DNA of 64,000 bases from Labilithrix sp044226145 (GCA_044226145.1 JBGAHN010000011.1:1-64000); one strand, 5' to 3'. Counted from the stretch's first letter, positions 15,900 through 24,723 are shown. A program made the numbers and translations. The notes: generated from the letters alone by a model not told the origin.

Positions 15900-17935
15900 T
15901 CGCCGCGGCGGTCCTCGCGTTCGGGGCGTCGACGGCGCTCGGCGAAGGCGACGACGCGCTCGGGGTTTCCTCGCCCGGAGACCATGCCGCGTGCGCGCTC
16001 GGCGTCGACGACGAGCTTCTCGCGGCGGGGCTCCGGCGCCCGCACGCGGGTCGCGTTCGAGGGCTCGGTGATCCCGCGGCGCCGCGCGTGGCCGGCGCGC
16101 CCGATCGCGCGACGCTCCTCTTGTCGCGGGCGTTCGAGGCGTGCGCGCGCGATCTCGACGGCGTCTTGCCGGGGTGGCGCGGCCGGCGCGTCGGGCTCGC
16201 TCTGGGGACGTCGAGCGGCGGCATGCGGACGTTCGAACGAATCGTCGATGCTTCGCCGTCCACACCGCGACCGGGCTGGTTCGAAGCGACCTACCTCGGC
16301 CCGCTCGTCGCCTCCGAGCGGCCGGTCGCGTTCGAGCCGTCCGCCCTCGTCATGGGCGCGTGCGCGTCGAGCACGCTCGCCCTCGGGCTCGCTCGCGCGT
16401 GGCTCGCCGAGGGGGCGTGCGACGTCGCGATCGCGGGTGGGTTCGACGCCTTGAGCGTGTTCGTCGCCGCGGGGTTCGAGGCGCTCCGCGCGACGTCGGC
16501 CTTCGCGGTGCCGCGCCCGTTCCGCGCCGATCGGGACGGGCTCGTCCTCGGCGAAGGCGCCGCGCTGCTGGCGCTCGTGCGTGGCGACGTCGCTCGAAAC
16601 ACGCCCGTGCTCGGCTTCGTCCGAGGATTCGGCGCGTCGTGCGACGCGGTGCACGTGACGGCCCCCGATCGCACGGGTGAGGGATTGGCCCGCGCCGCCC
16701 GCGCGGCGCTCCTGGACGCGGGCGACGACGTCGGCGAGAAGGCGGTCGACGTCGTGAGCGCGCACGGCACGGCGACGGTGTTCAACGACGCGGCCGAAGC
16801 GCAGGCGATCCGCGCCGTGCTCGGCGAAGGCCCGACGCCCGTGCACGCGCTCAAAGGTTCCATCGGCCACACGCTCGGCGCGGCAGGCGCCGTCGAGACG
16901 CTGTCGTCGCTCGCGTGCTTGCGCGCCGGGATCTTGCCGGCGTCGGTCGGTGATGGCCCCGTCGAACCCGGGCTCGAGGTGCCGATCGTGTCGGCGTCGC
17001 GCGATCTCCGCGTCGCGCTCAAGCTCTCGGCGGCCTTCGGCGGCGCCAACGCCGCGCTCGTGCTCTCGAAGACGTGGTCGCCGAGCCGCGCGGGAGCGAT
17101 CTCGACAGCGACCTCGACGGGCGAGCCGTCCGCCGCCGGTCCCGCGCCGCATGGCACCTCCCTCTCGGACGTGGTCGCGCTCACCGCCGATCTCGACGCC
17201 GCCGTCGACGCGACGATGCTTGCCGAGAAAATCGGCCTTCCCGTCGATCGCCTCGCGCGCACCGACGAGCTCACGCGTTTGACGATCGCCGCCGTGGCTC
17301 GGCTCGAAGGCGCGCGTCGCGAACGTGGTCGGTCGAGCCTGCGCGGCGCGGGCATCGTCGTCGGTCACGGCCTCGCGACGTTCGACACCAACGCCATCCA
17401 TCAGGCGCGCATCGCGACGGCCGGCGCCGCCCGCGCGGAGCCACGCCGTTTCCCGTACACCACGCCGAACGCCTGCGCGGGGGAGGCGGCCATCGCGTTC
17501 GGCCTCACGGGGCCGGCATTCGCGGTCGGAGGCGGCGCGCACGGGGGCATCGAAGCGCTCGCCGTCGCCTCGACGTTGGTCTCCGCCGGGCACGCGGACC
17601 GCATCGTCGTCGTCGCCGTGGACGCGGCCGGGGAGGCCTCGCGCCGAGCGGCCCCCGAGACCCGCCGCGGCGCCGTCGCGTTCGTCGTCACGCGCGAGCC
17701 CGGCGACGGCCTCGTGGAGCGCGCTTCGGTCCGCCTTGCCAAAATGCCCGCGCCGCGCCCGCTCGCGGATCCACGGTCCGTGGCCGCGCATCCCGCGCTT
17801 CTCGAGCTCGCGGCCCCCGCCGGCGCCCGGACCGAGCTCTTGGCGACGACCCCGTGGGGGCTTTCGGCGGCGGCTTCGATCCACTGGCTGAAATTCGGCC
17901 TTTTCTTGGAATCCCGCTTCGTGCAACGGTGTTGA
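15896..17935 (+). CDS. Second bipartite beta-ketoacyl synthase
   Basis: The 679-residue product again carries two ketosynthase-like halves. The N-terminal half keeps the catalytic set: Cys156 in MGACASSTLALG, His290 in SAHGTATVFND, and His325 in GHTLGAAG. The C-terminal half (from about residue 440) is degenerate: its nucleophile region (FAVGGGAHGGIEALAVA) has no Cys, and the HGTGT and GHTLG motifs are missing. It may act as a chain-length or priming partner to the first bipartite enzyme. The GTG start overlaps the lipoprotein stop by 4 bases. Sequence divergence from the first copy shows they are paralogues, not a recent duplication. Confidence 0.85.
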   Translation: MIAAAVLAFGASTALGEGDDALGVSSPGDHAACALGVDDELLAAGLRRPHAGRVRGLGDPAAPRVAGAPDRATLLLSRAFEACARDLDGVLPGWRGRRVGLALGTSSGGMRTFERIVDASPSTPRPGWFEATYLGPLVASERPVAFEPSALVMGACASSTLALGLARAWLAEGACDVAIAGGFDALSVFVAAGFEALRATSAFAVPRPFRADRDGLVLGEGAALLALVRGDVARNTPVLGFVRGFGASCDAVHVTAPDRTGEGLARAARAALLDAGDDVGEKAVDVVSAHGTATVFNDAAEAQAIRAVLGEGPTPVHALKGSIGHTLGAAGAVETLSSLACLRAGILPASVGDGPVEPGLEVPIVSASRDLRVALKLSAAFGGANAALVLSKTWSPSRAGAISTATSTGEPSAAGPAPHGTSLSDVVALTADLDAAVDATMLAEKIGLPVDRLARTDELTRLTIAAVARLEGARRERGRSSLRGAGIVVGHGLATFDTNAIHQARIATAGAARAEPRRFPYTTPNACAGEAAIAFGLTGPAFAVGGGAHGGIEALAVASTLVSAGHADRIVVVAVDAAGEASRRAAPETRRGAVAFVVTREPGDGLVERASVRLAKMPAPRPLADPRSVAAHPALLELAAPAGARTELLATTPWGLSAAASIHWLKFGLFLESRFVQRC

Positions 17936-17939
17936 GGCG

Positions 17940-18428
17940 ATGATGCGCAAAGCTCTTCCGGTCGGCCTGCTCTTCACGGCCTCGATGGCGTTCGGCTCGC
18001 TCGGCTGTTCGACGACCTACATCCCGAACACCGACGTCGAAGACACGAGCGAAAACCGAAAAATCATCGGTTTTTGCGAGGAATACCGCCACGCCGTCGA
18101 AGACAAGGACGTCGGCAAGCTCCTGAAGCTCGCGAGCCCTCGCTATTTCGAGGACGGCGGCAACACGAACCCCGACGACGACGTCGACTTCGACGGTCTC
18201 AAGGACTACCTGACCACGACGTTCGTGAAGACGCAGGGGATCCGCTACGAGATCCGCTACCGGAAGGTCGCGCCCGACGAGAGCGACAAGGTCTTCGTCG
18301 AGTACAGCTACTCCGCGAGCTTCCGCATTCCGGGCACGGAGCGCGAAGAGTGGAAGCACACCGTCGCCGACAACCGGCTCGAGCTCGTGCGCGACGGCGA
18401 CTCGTTCAAGATCCTCGCAGGCATGTAG
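17940..18428 (+). CDS. Small lipoprotein with an NTF2-like body
   Basis: The 162-residue product has a signal peptide and lipobox (MAFGSLGC, Cys near residue 23). The soluble domain of about 135 residues begins with a helix (GFCEEYRHAVEDKDVGKLLKL) and continues in beta strands ending in LELVRDGDSFKILAGM. That layout is typical of NTF2-like folds such as SnoaL-type lipoproteins. It follows the second ketosynthase by 4 bases, so it belongs to the same operon, and the metallophosphoesterase follows 4 bases later. A ligand-binding role is possible; no catalytic residues are apparent. Confidence 0.75.
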   Translation: MMRKALPVGLLFTASMAFGSLGCSTTYIPNTDVEDTSENRKIIGFCEEYRHAVEDKDVGKLLKLASPRYFEDGGNTNPDDDVDFDGLKDYLTTTFVKTQGIRYEIRYRKVAPDESDKVFVEYSYSASFRIPGTEREEWKHTVADNRLELVRDGDSFKILAGM

Positions 18429-18432
18429 ATCG

Positions 18433-19701
18433 GTGCCGTTCGTCCTCGCGCACGTCTCGGACTTTCACGTCTCGGAGTTCGGCGACACGCTGCACGATCG
18501 CGCGAACCTCGTGAAACGAAGCGTCAACGTCGCGCCGCCGTTCGACCCAGCGCGGTTCGACGTCGCCTGGGAGGAGGCTGGCTGGCGCGTGGTCCGTGAA
18601 CGCGGCAAGCGTCGCGGGCGCCTGGAGCTCGTCGATCCCGGCGGTTACGTGCACCCGTTGCCGTCGCGAAAAGAGGGCTACACCGCGGTCGATCCCGTCG
18701 AGCGCGCGGCCGCCAAGGCCTTCCGCCTCGAAGCGCGCCGCGCCCCGACGCTCGCCCGTCACTTGCCGTCGCCGGCCGCGCTCAAGCACTACATCGAGGC
18801 GACGCCGCGCAACTCCAACGTCCGGCTCCTCCGCGCCGTGGCCGCGATCGAGCACGCCGACGCCGTCGTCATCACGGGCGATCTCACGGACGACGGCGTC
18901 GGTTGGGAGCTCGTCGAGGCGGCCTTCGCGAAATGGCGGGACAAGGGCAAGCTCTTCGCGGTCGCCGGCAACCACGATCTCTTCCTCTTTCCGATCCGCG
19001 GCAGCACGCGCCCGCGACCGACCCACGAGGACAAGCGCAAGGCGTGGCTCTCCTTCGCCGGGCGGATCGGCCTCGACGTGCATCCCTCCGGCGGCTGGGT
19101 GCGCTTCCTCCCCGAAGCCGACGCCGTGATCGTCGGTCTCGACTCGTGCGCGCGACCGCAGCGCCGATTTTTCCGGCAAAACGGTGCCATCGGCCGCGAG
19201 CAATTCGCGTGGCTGCGCGATCTCGGCGCCCGCCCGGAGTTTCGCCGCGCGCGGCACAAGCTCGTGCTCCTCCACCACCACGTGGTCCCGCTCGCGCTCG
19301 GCGTCGGTCGGCGGGCGCCGAGCGAGATCGGCATGGCCCTCGACGACGCGCGGACGGCCGCCGAGATCTTCGACGAGCTCGGCGTCACGGCCGTCCTCCA
19401 CGGCCACCGCCACCTGAGCGAGCAGCGGCAGCCGGCGGGGAGCAACTTCACGATTTTCGCGTCGCCGTCGCTGACGCTCGGTTGCCGGAGCGGCGATCAG
19501 CCGTCGTATTGGCGCATCGAGCTCGGCGAGCGCATGCACGCGACGCGCGTACGTGTCCCGCTCGCGTCGATCGAGCAGGACGAAGATCCGCCGTCGTCGC
19601 TCACCGAGGCGCCCGCGGAGTCGTCGCCCGCGGAGTCGTCGCCCGCGGAGTCGTCGCCGATCGAAAATCCCGCAGACTCGTCGCTCGATCTCGAGTCATG
19701 A
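18433..19701 (+). CDS. Calcineurin-like metallophosphoesterase
   Basis: The 422-residue protein carries the full two-metal phosphoesterase set: DFH in HVSDFHVSEFG near the N-terminus, GDLTDDG (about residue 150), GNHD (about 180), HHH in LLHHHVVPL (about 280) and HGHRHL (about 322). The family hydrolyses phosphomonoesters or phosphodiesters; the substrate is unknown. The C-terminal tail is low-complexity Pro/Ala/Glu/Ser with three exact copies of PAESS from a 15-base tandem repeat. The GTG at 18433 starts 4 bases after the previous stop, which places it at the end of the ACP/ketosynthase operon. The last 6 bases overlap a convergent gene. Confidence 0.87.
   Translation: MPFVLAHVSDFHVSEFGDTLHDRANLVKRSVNVAPPFDPARFDVAWEEAGWRVVRERGKRRGRLELVDPGGYVHPLPSRKEGYTAVDPVERAAAKAFRLEARRAPTLARHLPSPAALKHYIEATPRNSNVRLLRAVAAIEHADAVVITGDLTDDGVGWELVEAAFAKWRDKGKLFAVAGNHDLFLFPIRGSTRPRPTHEDKRKAWLSFAGRIGLDVHPSGGWVRFLPEADAVIVGLDSCARPQRRFFRQNGAIGREQFAWLRDLGARPEFRRARHKLVLLHHHVVPLALGVGRRAPSEIGMALDDARTAAEIFDELGVTAVLHGHRHLSEQRQPAGSNFTIFASPSLTLGCRSGDQPSYWRIELGERMHATRVRVPLASIEQDEDPPSSLTEAPAESSPAESSPAESSPIENPADSSLDLES
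19612..19656 (+). repeat. 15-base tandem repeat, three exact copies
   Basis: The unit cccgcggagtcgtcg occurs at 19612, 19627 and 19642, in frame, encoding PAESS three times in the tail of the metallophosphoesterase. Confidence 0.9.
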
Positions 19702-20091
19702 AGCGTCGCCGCCGGCGTCCGCGGCGGCGCCGAGGAACCCGCAGGCCGGGTGCACTTCGGGGGACTTCACGACCGTGCAATCGCCCGCGTTGATCGCGTC
19801 GACGCACGCCTGGACCGCGACGGCGCCGGGCTCCGTGGCGGCCGCGAGGCCGTGCAGGCACGCGTCGTCGTAGTAGCGGATGCACGCGCGCACGTCGTCT
19901 TCCGGGGAGCTGCCGCGGTGGACGGGATCGGCCAACGAGACGCCGCAGCTCGGGGCGTTTTCGCAGCGCGTTTTCTCGATTTTCCGGCACGCGTCGACGC
20001 CGACCGCGTCCGTTCCGCAGGCGCCGCCCACGAAGACGAGCGCCGCGAGGGCGAGGGCGCTGGCAGAAAGCGAGATCGACCGCGAAGGCAT
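19696..20091 (-). CDS. Small cysteine-containing lipoprotein
   Basis: The 131-residue product starts MPSRSISLSASALALAALVF with lipobox GGAC near residue 24. The mature part has about eight Cys residues in CxxC-free spacing (DACRKIEKTRCENAPSC, RACIRYYDDACLHG, QACVDAINAGDC), suggesting several disulfides in the periplasm or outside the cell. The C-terminal dozen residues are Ala/Gly/Asp. The ATG at 20091 is chosen because the signal peptide begins there. Its 3' end overlaps the convergent phosphoesterase gene by 6 bases. Similar Cys-patterned lipoproteins seem common in Polyangiales; the function is unknown. Confidence 0.75.
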   Translation of the reverse strand: MPSRSISLSASALALAALVFVGGACGTDAVGVDACRKIEKTRCENAPSCGVSLADPVHRGSSPEDDVRACIRYYDDACLHGLAAATEPGAVAVQACVDAINAGDCTVVKSPEVHPACGFLGAAADAGGDAS

Positions 20092-20180
20092 CGCCGATGG
20101 TTTACTATGTGGCTTTGCCGCCTTCCAAGAAAGCCGCGTCGCTTGTCGGCCCGCGGCCGGTTCGGGCGGCAATGGGTGTC

Positions 20181-20207
20181 AGGCGGGCCAGGCGGGCCAG
20201 GCGGGCC
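20181..20207 (+). repeat. 9-base tandem repeat, three exact copies
   Basis: aggcgggcc occurs at 20181, 20190 and 20199 in the short gap between two divergent genes (start at 20091 on minus, start at 20258 on plus). Confidence 0.9.
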
Positions 20208-20257
20208 GCGACTTGCAGGCGATCGTGAGTTGTGAGCGGTAAGGTCGACCGGAGACG

Positions 20258-21148
20258 ATGGTGGTGCGATCGGCGATGATCCTTTCGGCGGGGCTGGGCA
20301 GCCGCCTCCGTCCTCTCACGGACGAGCGCGCGAAGCCCGTCGTCCCGGTCGGCGATCGCCCCGCGCTCGCGCACGTCCTCGAGCGCGTCCGGCTCACCGG
20401 CGCCGAGTCCATCGTGGTGAACGTCCATCATCGCCCCGACGACGTGGCGGCGTTCGCGCGCAGCCACGGCCTCGTCGTGTCGCACGAGCCGGAGCTCTTG
20501 GGGACCGCCGGGGGGCTCGCGCGTGCCAGCGGCTGGCTCGGCGTCGACGACGTGCTCGTCTGGAACGGCGACATCCTGAGCGATCTCGATCCGACGGAGC
20601 TCGTCGCCGCACATGCGGCGGGATGGGACGCGACGCTCGCGGTCGTGCGGCGCCCCAAAGGCGAGGGAAATGTCGGATTTTCCGCGGAAGGTCGGATCGT
20701 CCGGCTCCGCGCGGAGCGCTTCGGTGACGAAGATCACGGCGGCGAGTTCATGGGGATCCACGTGGTCGGCGCGCGGCTCCGCGAGAGGCTCCCGCCCCGC
20801 GGCTGCCTGGTGGGCGACGTCTATCTGCCGTCCCTCCGCACCGGCGGACGGCTTGGTGCTTTCGTGACGGACGCGGGGTTTTCGGACATCGGATCGATCC
20901 ATGCGTACGTCGCCGCGAACCGCGCGTGGCTCGCGCGGCGTGGCTCCGAATCTTTCGTGGGCGACGGCGCGACGCTCACGGCTCCGGTCGTCGACGCGAT
21001 CGTGGGCGCGCGCGCGCGGATCGAAGGCCCCGTGGCGCGTGCGATCGTCTGGCCGGGGGCGCACGTTCCTCCGGGGACACGCATCGAAAACGCCGTCGTC
21101 ACGACCACGGGGATCGTGCCGTTTTCCCCGCCATGGTGGGGCCCCTAA
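20258..21148 (+). CDS. Sugar-phosphate nucleotidyltransferase (NDP-sugar pyrophosphorylase family)
   Basis: The 296-residue protein opens with the pyrophosphorylase signature ILSAGLGSRLRPLTDERAKP, has the GTAGGL substrate loop (about residue 84) and VWNGDILSDLDP with the metal-binding Asp (about residue 107). The last 60 residues form a short hexapeptide-like left-handed helix (GDGATLTAPVVDAIVGARA). It should make an NDP-sugar from NTP and a sugar 1-phosphate. Mannose-1-phosphate guanylyltransferase or MurNAc-1-P uridylyltransferase (MurU) are the nearest named types, and sequence alone does not decide. Neighbours give no pathway clue. Confidence 0.87.
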   Translation: MVVRSAMILSAGLGSRLRPLTDERAKPVVPVGDRPALAHVLERVRLTGAESIVVNVHHRPDDVAAFARSHGLVVSHEPELLGTAGGLARASGWLGVDDVLVWNGDILSDLDPTELVAAHAAGWDATLAVVRRPKGEGNVGFSAEGRIVRLRAERFGDEDHGGEFMGIHVVGARLRERLPPRGCLVGDVYLPSLRTGGRLGAFVTDAGFSDIGSIHAYVAANRAWLARRGSESFVGDGATLTAPVVDAIVGARARIEGPVARAIVWPGAHVPPGTRIENAVVTTTGIVPFSPPWWGP

Positions 21149-21206
21149 CGAGGCCGACGTCTCTCCGCCGCTCCGTGGCGTCCGCGTCCGAGCGATGCCC
21201 TGCGTG

Positions 21207-22613
21207 TCACTCGCGGTACTGCTCGATCTCCGCCGCGCCGCCGACGACGGCCGCGCCTCCGGTGGGCATCGCGATCAGGTGGGCGCCGCGCGGCGGAACG
21301 CGGCGGAAGCCTGGCGAGCGCGCTCGTCGACGCGCGAAATTGGCTCCCGACGCGTCGTCGCCGACGACGAGCGCCGCGTCCGACGCGACGGCCACCCCCT
21401 CGGCGCGCACGAGCGGGACGGGGATCGCGCCGGCCGCGGGCGCGCAGTTCGCGGCGCACGCGAGATCGACGACGGCGACGGGCGCGCTCGTCGCCGCGGA
21501 TCGGACGCCGCCGGCGACGAGCACGTGGGAGTCGTCGAGCGCGCCCATGCCGCAACCGACGACGTCGTCGGAGGGGAAGGGGAGCGCCGAAGCGGCGAGG
21601 CTCGTCGCGTCGACGCGCTCGATCCCGGCGCCCGAAGCCGAACCTCCTGCGACGATCAGGCCACGCCCCTCGACCCACGCCGCGCACGCTCCGAGACGCG
21701 GCGTGATCAAGTCCAAGAACGAGAGCTTCCCGTCCGCCGCGACGTGCAGCACGCGGCTCGTCGGCGCTCCGCTCGTGCGCGTCCCTCCGACGACGAACGA
21801 CGAGCCGTCCACGAGCGCCACCGTCGCGCCGCCGGCGACGTCCGCGAACCCACCGCTGCTCGGAGGCGCCACCTCGCGCGTGGCGTTCGTCGAGAGATCG
21901 ATCGCCGACGCGCCTTGCTCGTCGATCGCGAGGAGCGTCGACCCGAACGCGACGAGCGAGCGCGCCGAGCGCGGCAACGAAGGCGCCTTCGTGATCGCGG
22001 TCAGTTGGAGGAGATCGTAGAGCCACGTGTCGGTCCCTGTCGCCGCGACGACGTACCGATCCGTCGCTCGGACGACGACGTCCGCCGTGACGGCGTTCGC
22101 GAACGGTCGCGGCAGCCGCGCGAACTCGCCGTTGCGCTGGAGAAAGACGTCGACGCCGGTGTCGGCCAGCGCGCCGTATTGGAAGAAGAGCGTCTCGCCG
22201 TGCAAGAGCTCTTTGCCCGCCGCGTCGAGCGCCCGAACGACGATCGCGCCGACGTCGGATCGGCCCTTGCTGCCGAGCCCGAACGACGTCGCGGGAAGCG
22301 ACGATCGCGCGAGCTCCGTCTTCGTTCCGTCGGTCGCGAGATCTTCGACGACGAGCGTGGTCGGCGCCGGCGCGCGCGTCAGGGCGTCGGCCTCGCCGCC
22401 CGTCGTCAACGTGAACGTCCCGGTCGGCTCCTCGCTGCACGCCGTGACGACGCCGCACGCCGCGGCGACGATCGCGCCGGCCGTGGCGACGCGCGGCAGG
22501 ATCCGCGCCGAGCCGACGACGCGACGCGCGACGACGCGACGCGCGACGGCCGCCACGGATGCGTCGCGCGAGGTCGAGCGCGCGTTCGGTTTCGGAGGGC
22601 GCGCGGTCGTCAT
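21207..22613 (-). CDS. Kelch-like beta-propeller lipoprotein
   Basis: The 468-residue product has a lipobox (VVTAC, Cys near residue 59) after an unusually long basic leader. An alternative GTG start at 22556 (residue 20) would give a normal signal peptide and is perhaps more likely. The mature protein repeats kelch-like strand pairs with the GG motif: FVVGGTRTSG, LIVAGGSASG, VLVAGGVRS. This suggests a secreted propeller tethered to a membrane and probably binding a partner rather than catalysing. The leader holds a duplicated ARRVV from a 15-base tandem repeat. It converges with the nucleotidyltransferase, with 58 bases between the stops. Confidence 0.75.
   Translation of the reverse strand: MTTARPPKPNARSTSRDASVAAVARRVVARRVVGSARILPRVATAGAIVAAACGVVTACSEEPTGTFTLTTGGEADALTRAPAPTTLVVEDLATDGTKTELARSSLPATSFGLGSKGRSDVGAIVVRALDAAGKELLHGETLFFQYGALADTGVDVFLQRNGEFARLPRPFANAVTADVVVRATDRYVVAATGTDTWLYDLLQLTAITKAPSLPRSARSLVAFGSTLLAIDEQGASAIDLSTNATREVAPPSSGGFADVAGGATVALVDGSSFVVGGTRTSGAPTSRVLHVAADGKLSFLDLITPRLGACAAWVEGRGLIVAGGSASGAGIERVDATSLAASALPFPSDDVVGCGMGALDDSHVLVAGGVRSAATSAPVAVVDLACAANCAPAAGAIPVPLVRAEGVAVASDAALVVGDDASGANFARRRARSPGFRRVPPRGAHLIAMPTGGAAVVGGAAEIEQYRE
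22514..22543 (-). repeat. 15-base tandem repeat, two exact copies
   Basis: cgacgacgcgacgcg at 22514 and 22529 encodes ARRVV twice on the minus strand in the leader of the kelch-like lipoprotein. Confidence 0.85.
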
Positions 22614-22712
22614 TCGCGATTCGCGGAAATAGCACGAGCTTCGCCGACCCTGCAGCAAAGTTGCCCCGTGTGGGACAGCCGCGATAGCCCGGAAGAGAAG
22701 GCGAGTGGGAAG

Positions 22713-23522
22713 ATGAGCATGGACCACGGCAGCGTCAGGAATCTCGAGCAAATCCAGGAAACGGACGGTCCCGCGCGCACGCCGGCCGGGGTGACGCTCC
22801 TGCTCGTCGCGCTCGGCGGCGCGTGCGTCGCGTTCACGGCGTTGGCCCTCGGCAATCGGTCGACGGCGGCGTCCGTCCCGAAGGCCGATCCGCTCGGCGA
22901 GCTCGTCGCCATGCACGGCAAATCCTCCCCCGCGCGGCCGAAGGCGACGGACCTGAGCACCCGCGACGTCACGTTCCCGGGCATCCTCAGCGACGACGGT
23001 TCGCCGACGACGGCGCTCGCGGCGGTCAAGTCCGTGCGCGGCCGCGCGGCGGACGTGGGCGACGTCCACGCACCGGCGGCGCTCGTGACGGCCGAACCCT
23101 CCCTTCCTCCTCCTCCCTCCGACCGGCTCTCCGTCGTGCCGCTGCCGGCGCAGAACGTCCTCGAGCCTTCGCCGGTCGTGACGCGCCCGCGCGACTCGCT
23201 CACCCGCGCCGCGACGGACGCCGCGCAGCGCGCCTCCTCCTCCCAAGAGGCCGCGGCCGCGGGCCGAGAAGGCGGCTACCAGCTCCAAGTGAGCTCGTTC
23301 CGTTCGAAGTCCGAAGCCGAAGCGTTCTCCGCCGAGCTCCGTGTGCGCTCGCACAAGGCCTACGTGACCGAAGCGCGCGTGGCGGGGCGTGGCACGTGGT
23401 ACCGCGTTCGCATCGGACCGTTCCCGTCGCAGCAAGCCGCCGCGGCGTACCGCTCGGGCTTCGAGAGCCGCGAACACGTCGTTCCGTTCATCGTGCCGCC
23501 GCCGTCGAAGAACCCGAAGTAA
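22713..23522 (+). CDS. SPOR-domain membrane protein
   Basis: The 269-residue product has a cytosolic N-terminus of about 24 residues and one transmembrane helix (GVTLLLVALGGACVAFTALAL). A Pro/Ala/Ser-rich periplasmic linker follows, then a C-terminal SPOR domain (about residues 188-262) that starts YQLQVSSFRSKSEAEAFSAE and includes GTWYRVRIGPF. SPOR domains bind glycan strands lacking stem peptides at division sites, so a role at the septum or in peptidoglycan remodelling is likely. No enzymatic domain is present. Start chosen at the ATG at 22713 just before the positively placed helix. Confidence 0.88.
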   Translation: MSMDHGSVRNLEQIQETDGPARTPAGVTLLLVALGGACVAFTALALGNRSTAASVPKADPLGELVAMHGKSSPARPKATDLSTRDVTFPGILSDDGSPTTALAAVKSVRGRAADVGDVHAPAALVTAEPSLPPPPSDRLSVVPLPAQNVLEPSPVVTRPRDSLTRAATDAAQRASSSQEAAAAGREGGYQLQVSSFRSKSEAEAFSAELRVRSHKAYVTEARVAGRGTWYRVRIGPFPSQQAAAAYRSGFESREHVVPFIVPPPSKNPK

Positions 23523-23648
23523 TGTTTCGTGCGTGAAACAACCGCTCGAGCTGCTTCGTCGGAAGAGTCATTGAAGAAAAGGTGCGGAAGAGGATCGTCA
23601 CCGCCCGTGCATCGAGGGTGACGATGTGCCAAGTTTGAAGTGCGATCG

Positions 23649-23846
23649 ATGAGCAGCGCACTACCTCTACCGTCTTGGGGCATCGCGCTCTTGCTCGCCT
23701 TGTTCGCGCCGTTTTCGGCGCGAGCGTTGGCGCGCGCGTTCGATCGGCAAGCACGCGAGCGCACGCGTCGTCATCTGTCACGTTTGCCGGCGTCGGCGCG
23801 TAGGATGTCCGTTCGCTCCCCCGAACCCACGCCTTCCGACTCCTGA
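23649..23846 (+). CDS. Possible small membrane-anchored peptide (65 aa)
   Basis: A short frame with one hydrophobic segment (WGIALLLALFAPFSARALA) followed by an Arg-rich stretch. It ends 10 bases before the next gene's ATG. No convincing ribosome-binding site and no recognised family; a chance frame is quite possible. Confidence 0.3.
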   Translation: MSSALPLPSWGIALLLALFAPFSARALARAFDRQARERTRRHLSRLPASARRMSVRSPEPTPSDS

Positions 23847-23856
23847 GGAAAACGCC

Positions 23857-24723
23857 ATGGCACGTCTTTTCGGCCTGATTGGAAATCGCGCAGATCTCGC
23901 GGGGCGCGTGCTGGCTGCGGAGCCGGACGCGCTCCGCGTTCGTGTGCGCGACGCCGGCTCGCCGCTCGGCTGGGGCCTCGGCTTCTACCAAGGGGGCGAG
24001 GTGCTCATGCGGAGGCGCCCGATCGACGATCGCCCGTCCACGATCGAGATCGGGCAGGCATCGGCCGACGTCCGTGCGGACGTCATCCTCGGCCACGTCC
24101 GGAGCGCGACGGTCGGCGCCCTCCGCACCGAGAACACGCACCCGTTCCGCTACCGCCAGTGGCTCTACGCGCAAACGGGCACGCTCCCGTCGTTCGACGC
24201 CATCCGTGACCGCCTCTCCGCGAGCGTCCCCGAGTTCCTTCGCCCGTCGATCCGTGGCGAAACGGACGCCGAGATCCTTTTCTACGTGTTCCTGTCGTTC
24301 TTGCACGACGCCGGTCGGCTGAACGACGCCGCGGTCGAGCCCGCGCGGGTCCGCGACGCGCTCCGGTCGTCGGTCGTCGTCGTCGACTCGCTCGCGGCCG
24401 AGGTCTCGGGCGCGCCCGCGAGCGTCAACGTCATGGTCTCCGACGGCGAGCGCATCTACGCGCTGCACCGCGGCCAGGCGATGGGCTACCGCGTCTTCGC
24501 AGGCAAGAACGACGCGGAGGCGCTCATCGGCGACGACGCCACGCTGCGGCGCAAGACGCCGGAGCTCGCGCAGATGCATTTCTGTCTGCTCGCGAGCGAC
24601 TTCGACGACGACTTCTCGATGGCGAGCTCCGGCCCGGCGGCGTCGTCGCGCTGGAAGGTCGTGGAAGATCGTGCGATCGTCACCGTCGAGCGTGGCGCCG
24701 ATCCTCACATCGAAGCGTTCTGA
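23857..24723 (+). CDS. Class II glutamine amidotransferase fold lacking the nucleophilic cysteine
   Basis: The 288-residue product resembles GATase_4/EgtC-type class II amidotransferases: MARLFGLIGN at the N-terminus, GWGLGFYQGGEVLMRRRP, ILGHVRSATVGALRTENTHP with the substrate-binding Arg and Asn, and a later ETDAEILFYVFL segment. Active members start MC, using Cys as nucleophile after Met removal. Here residue 2 is Ala, so glutamine hydrolysis by the usual mechanism should be impossible. The start is firm: GAGGAAAACGCC precedes the ATG and no alternative in-frame start gives a Cys. It may be a structural or regulatory relic. It overlaps the following lipoprotein gene. Confidence 0.82.
   Translation: MARLFGLIGNRADLAGRVLAAEPDALRVRVRDAGSPLGWGLGFYQGGEVLMRRRPIDDRPSTIEIGQASADVRADVILGHVRSATVGALRTENTHPFRYRQWLYAQTGTLPSFDAIRDRLSASVPEFLRPSIRGETDAEILFYVFLSFLHDAGRLNDAAVEPARVRDALRSSVVVVDSLAAEVSGAPASVNVMVSDGERIYALHRGQAMGYRVFAGKNDAEALIGDDATLRRKTPELAQMHFCLLASDFDDDFSMASSGPAASSRWKVVEDRAIVTVERGADPHIEAF

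Noticed and set aside
23523..23560. A terminator after the SPOR gene (gtttc...gaaac)
   Set aside because: Stem is only 5 bp with no T-run; too weak to call.
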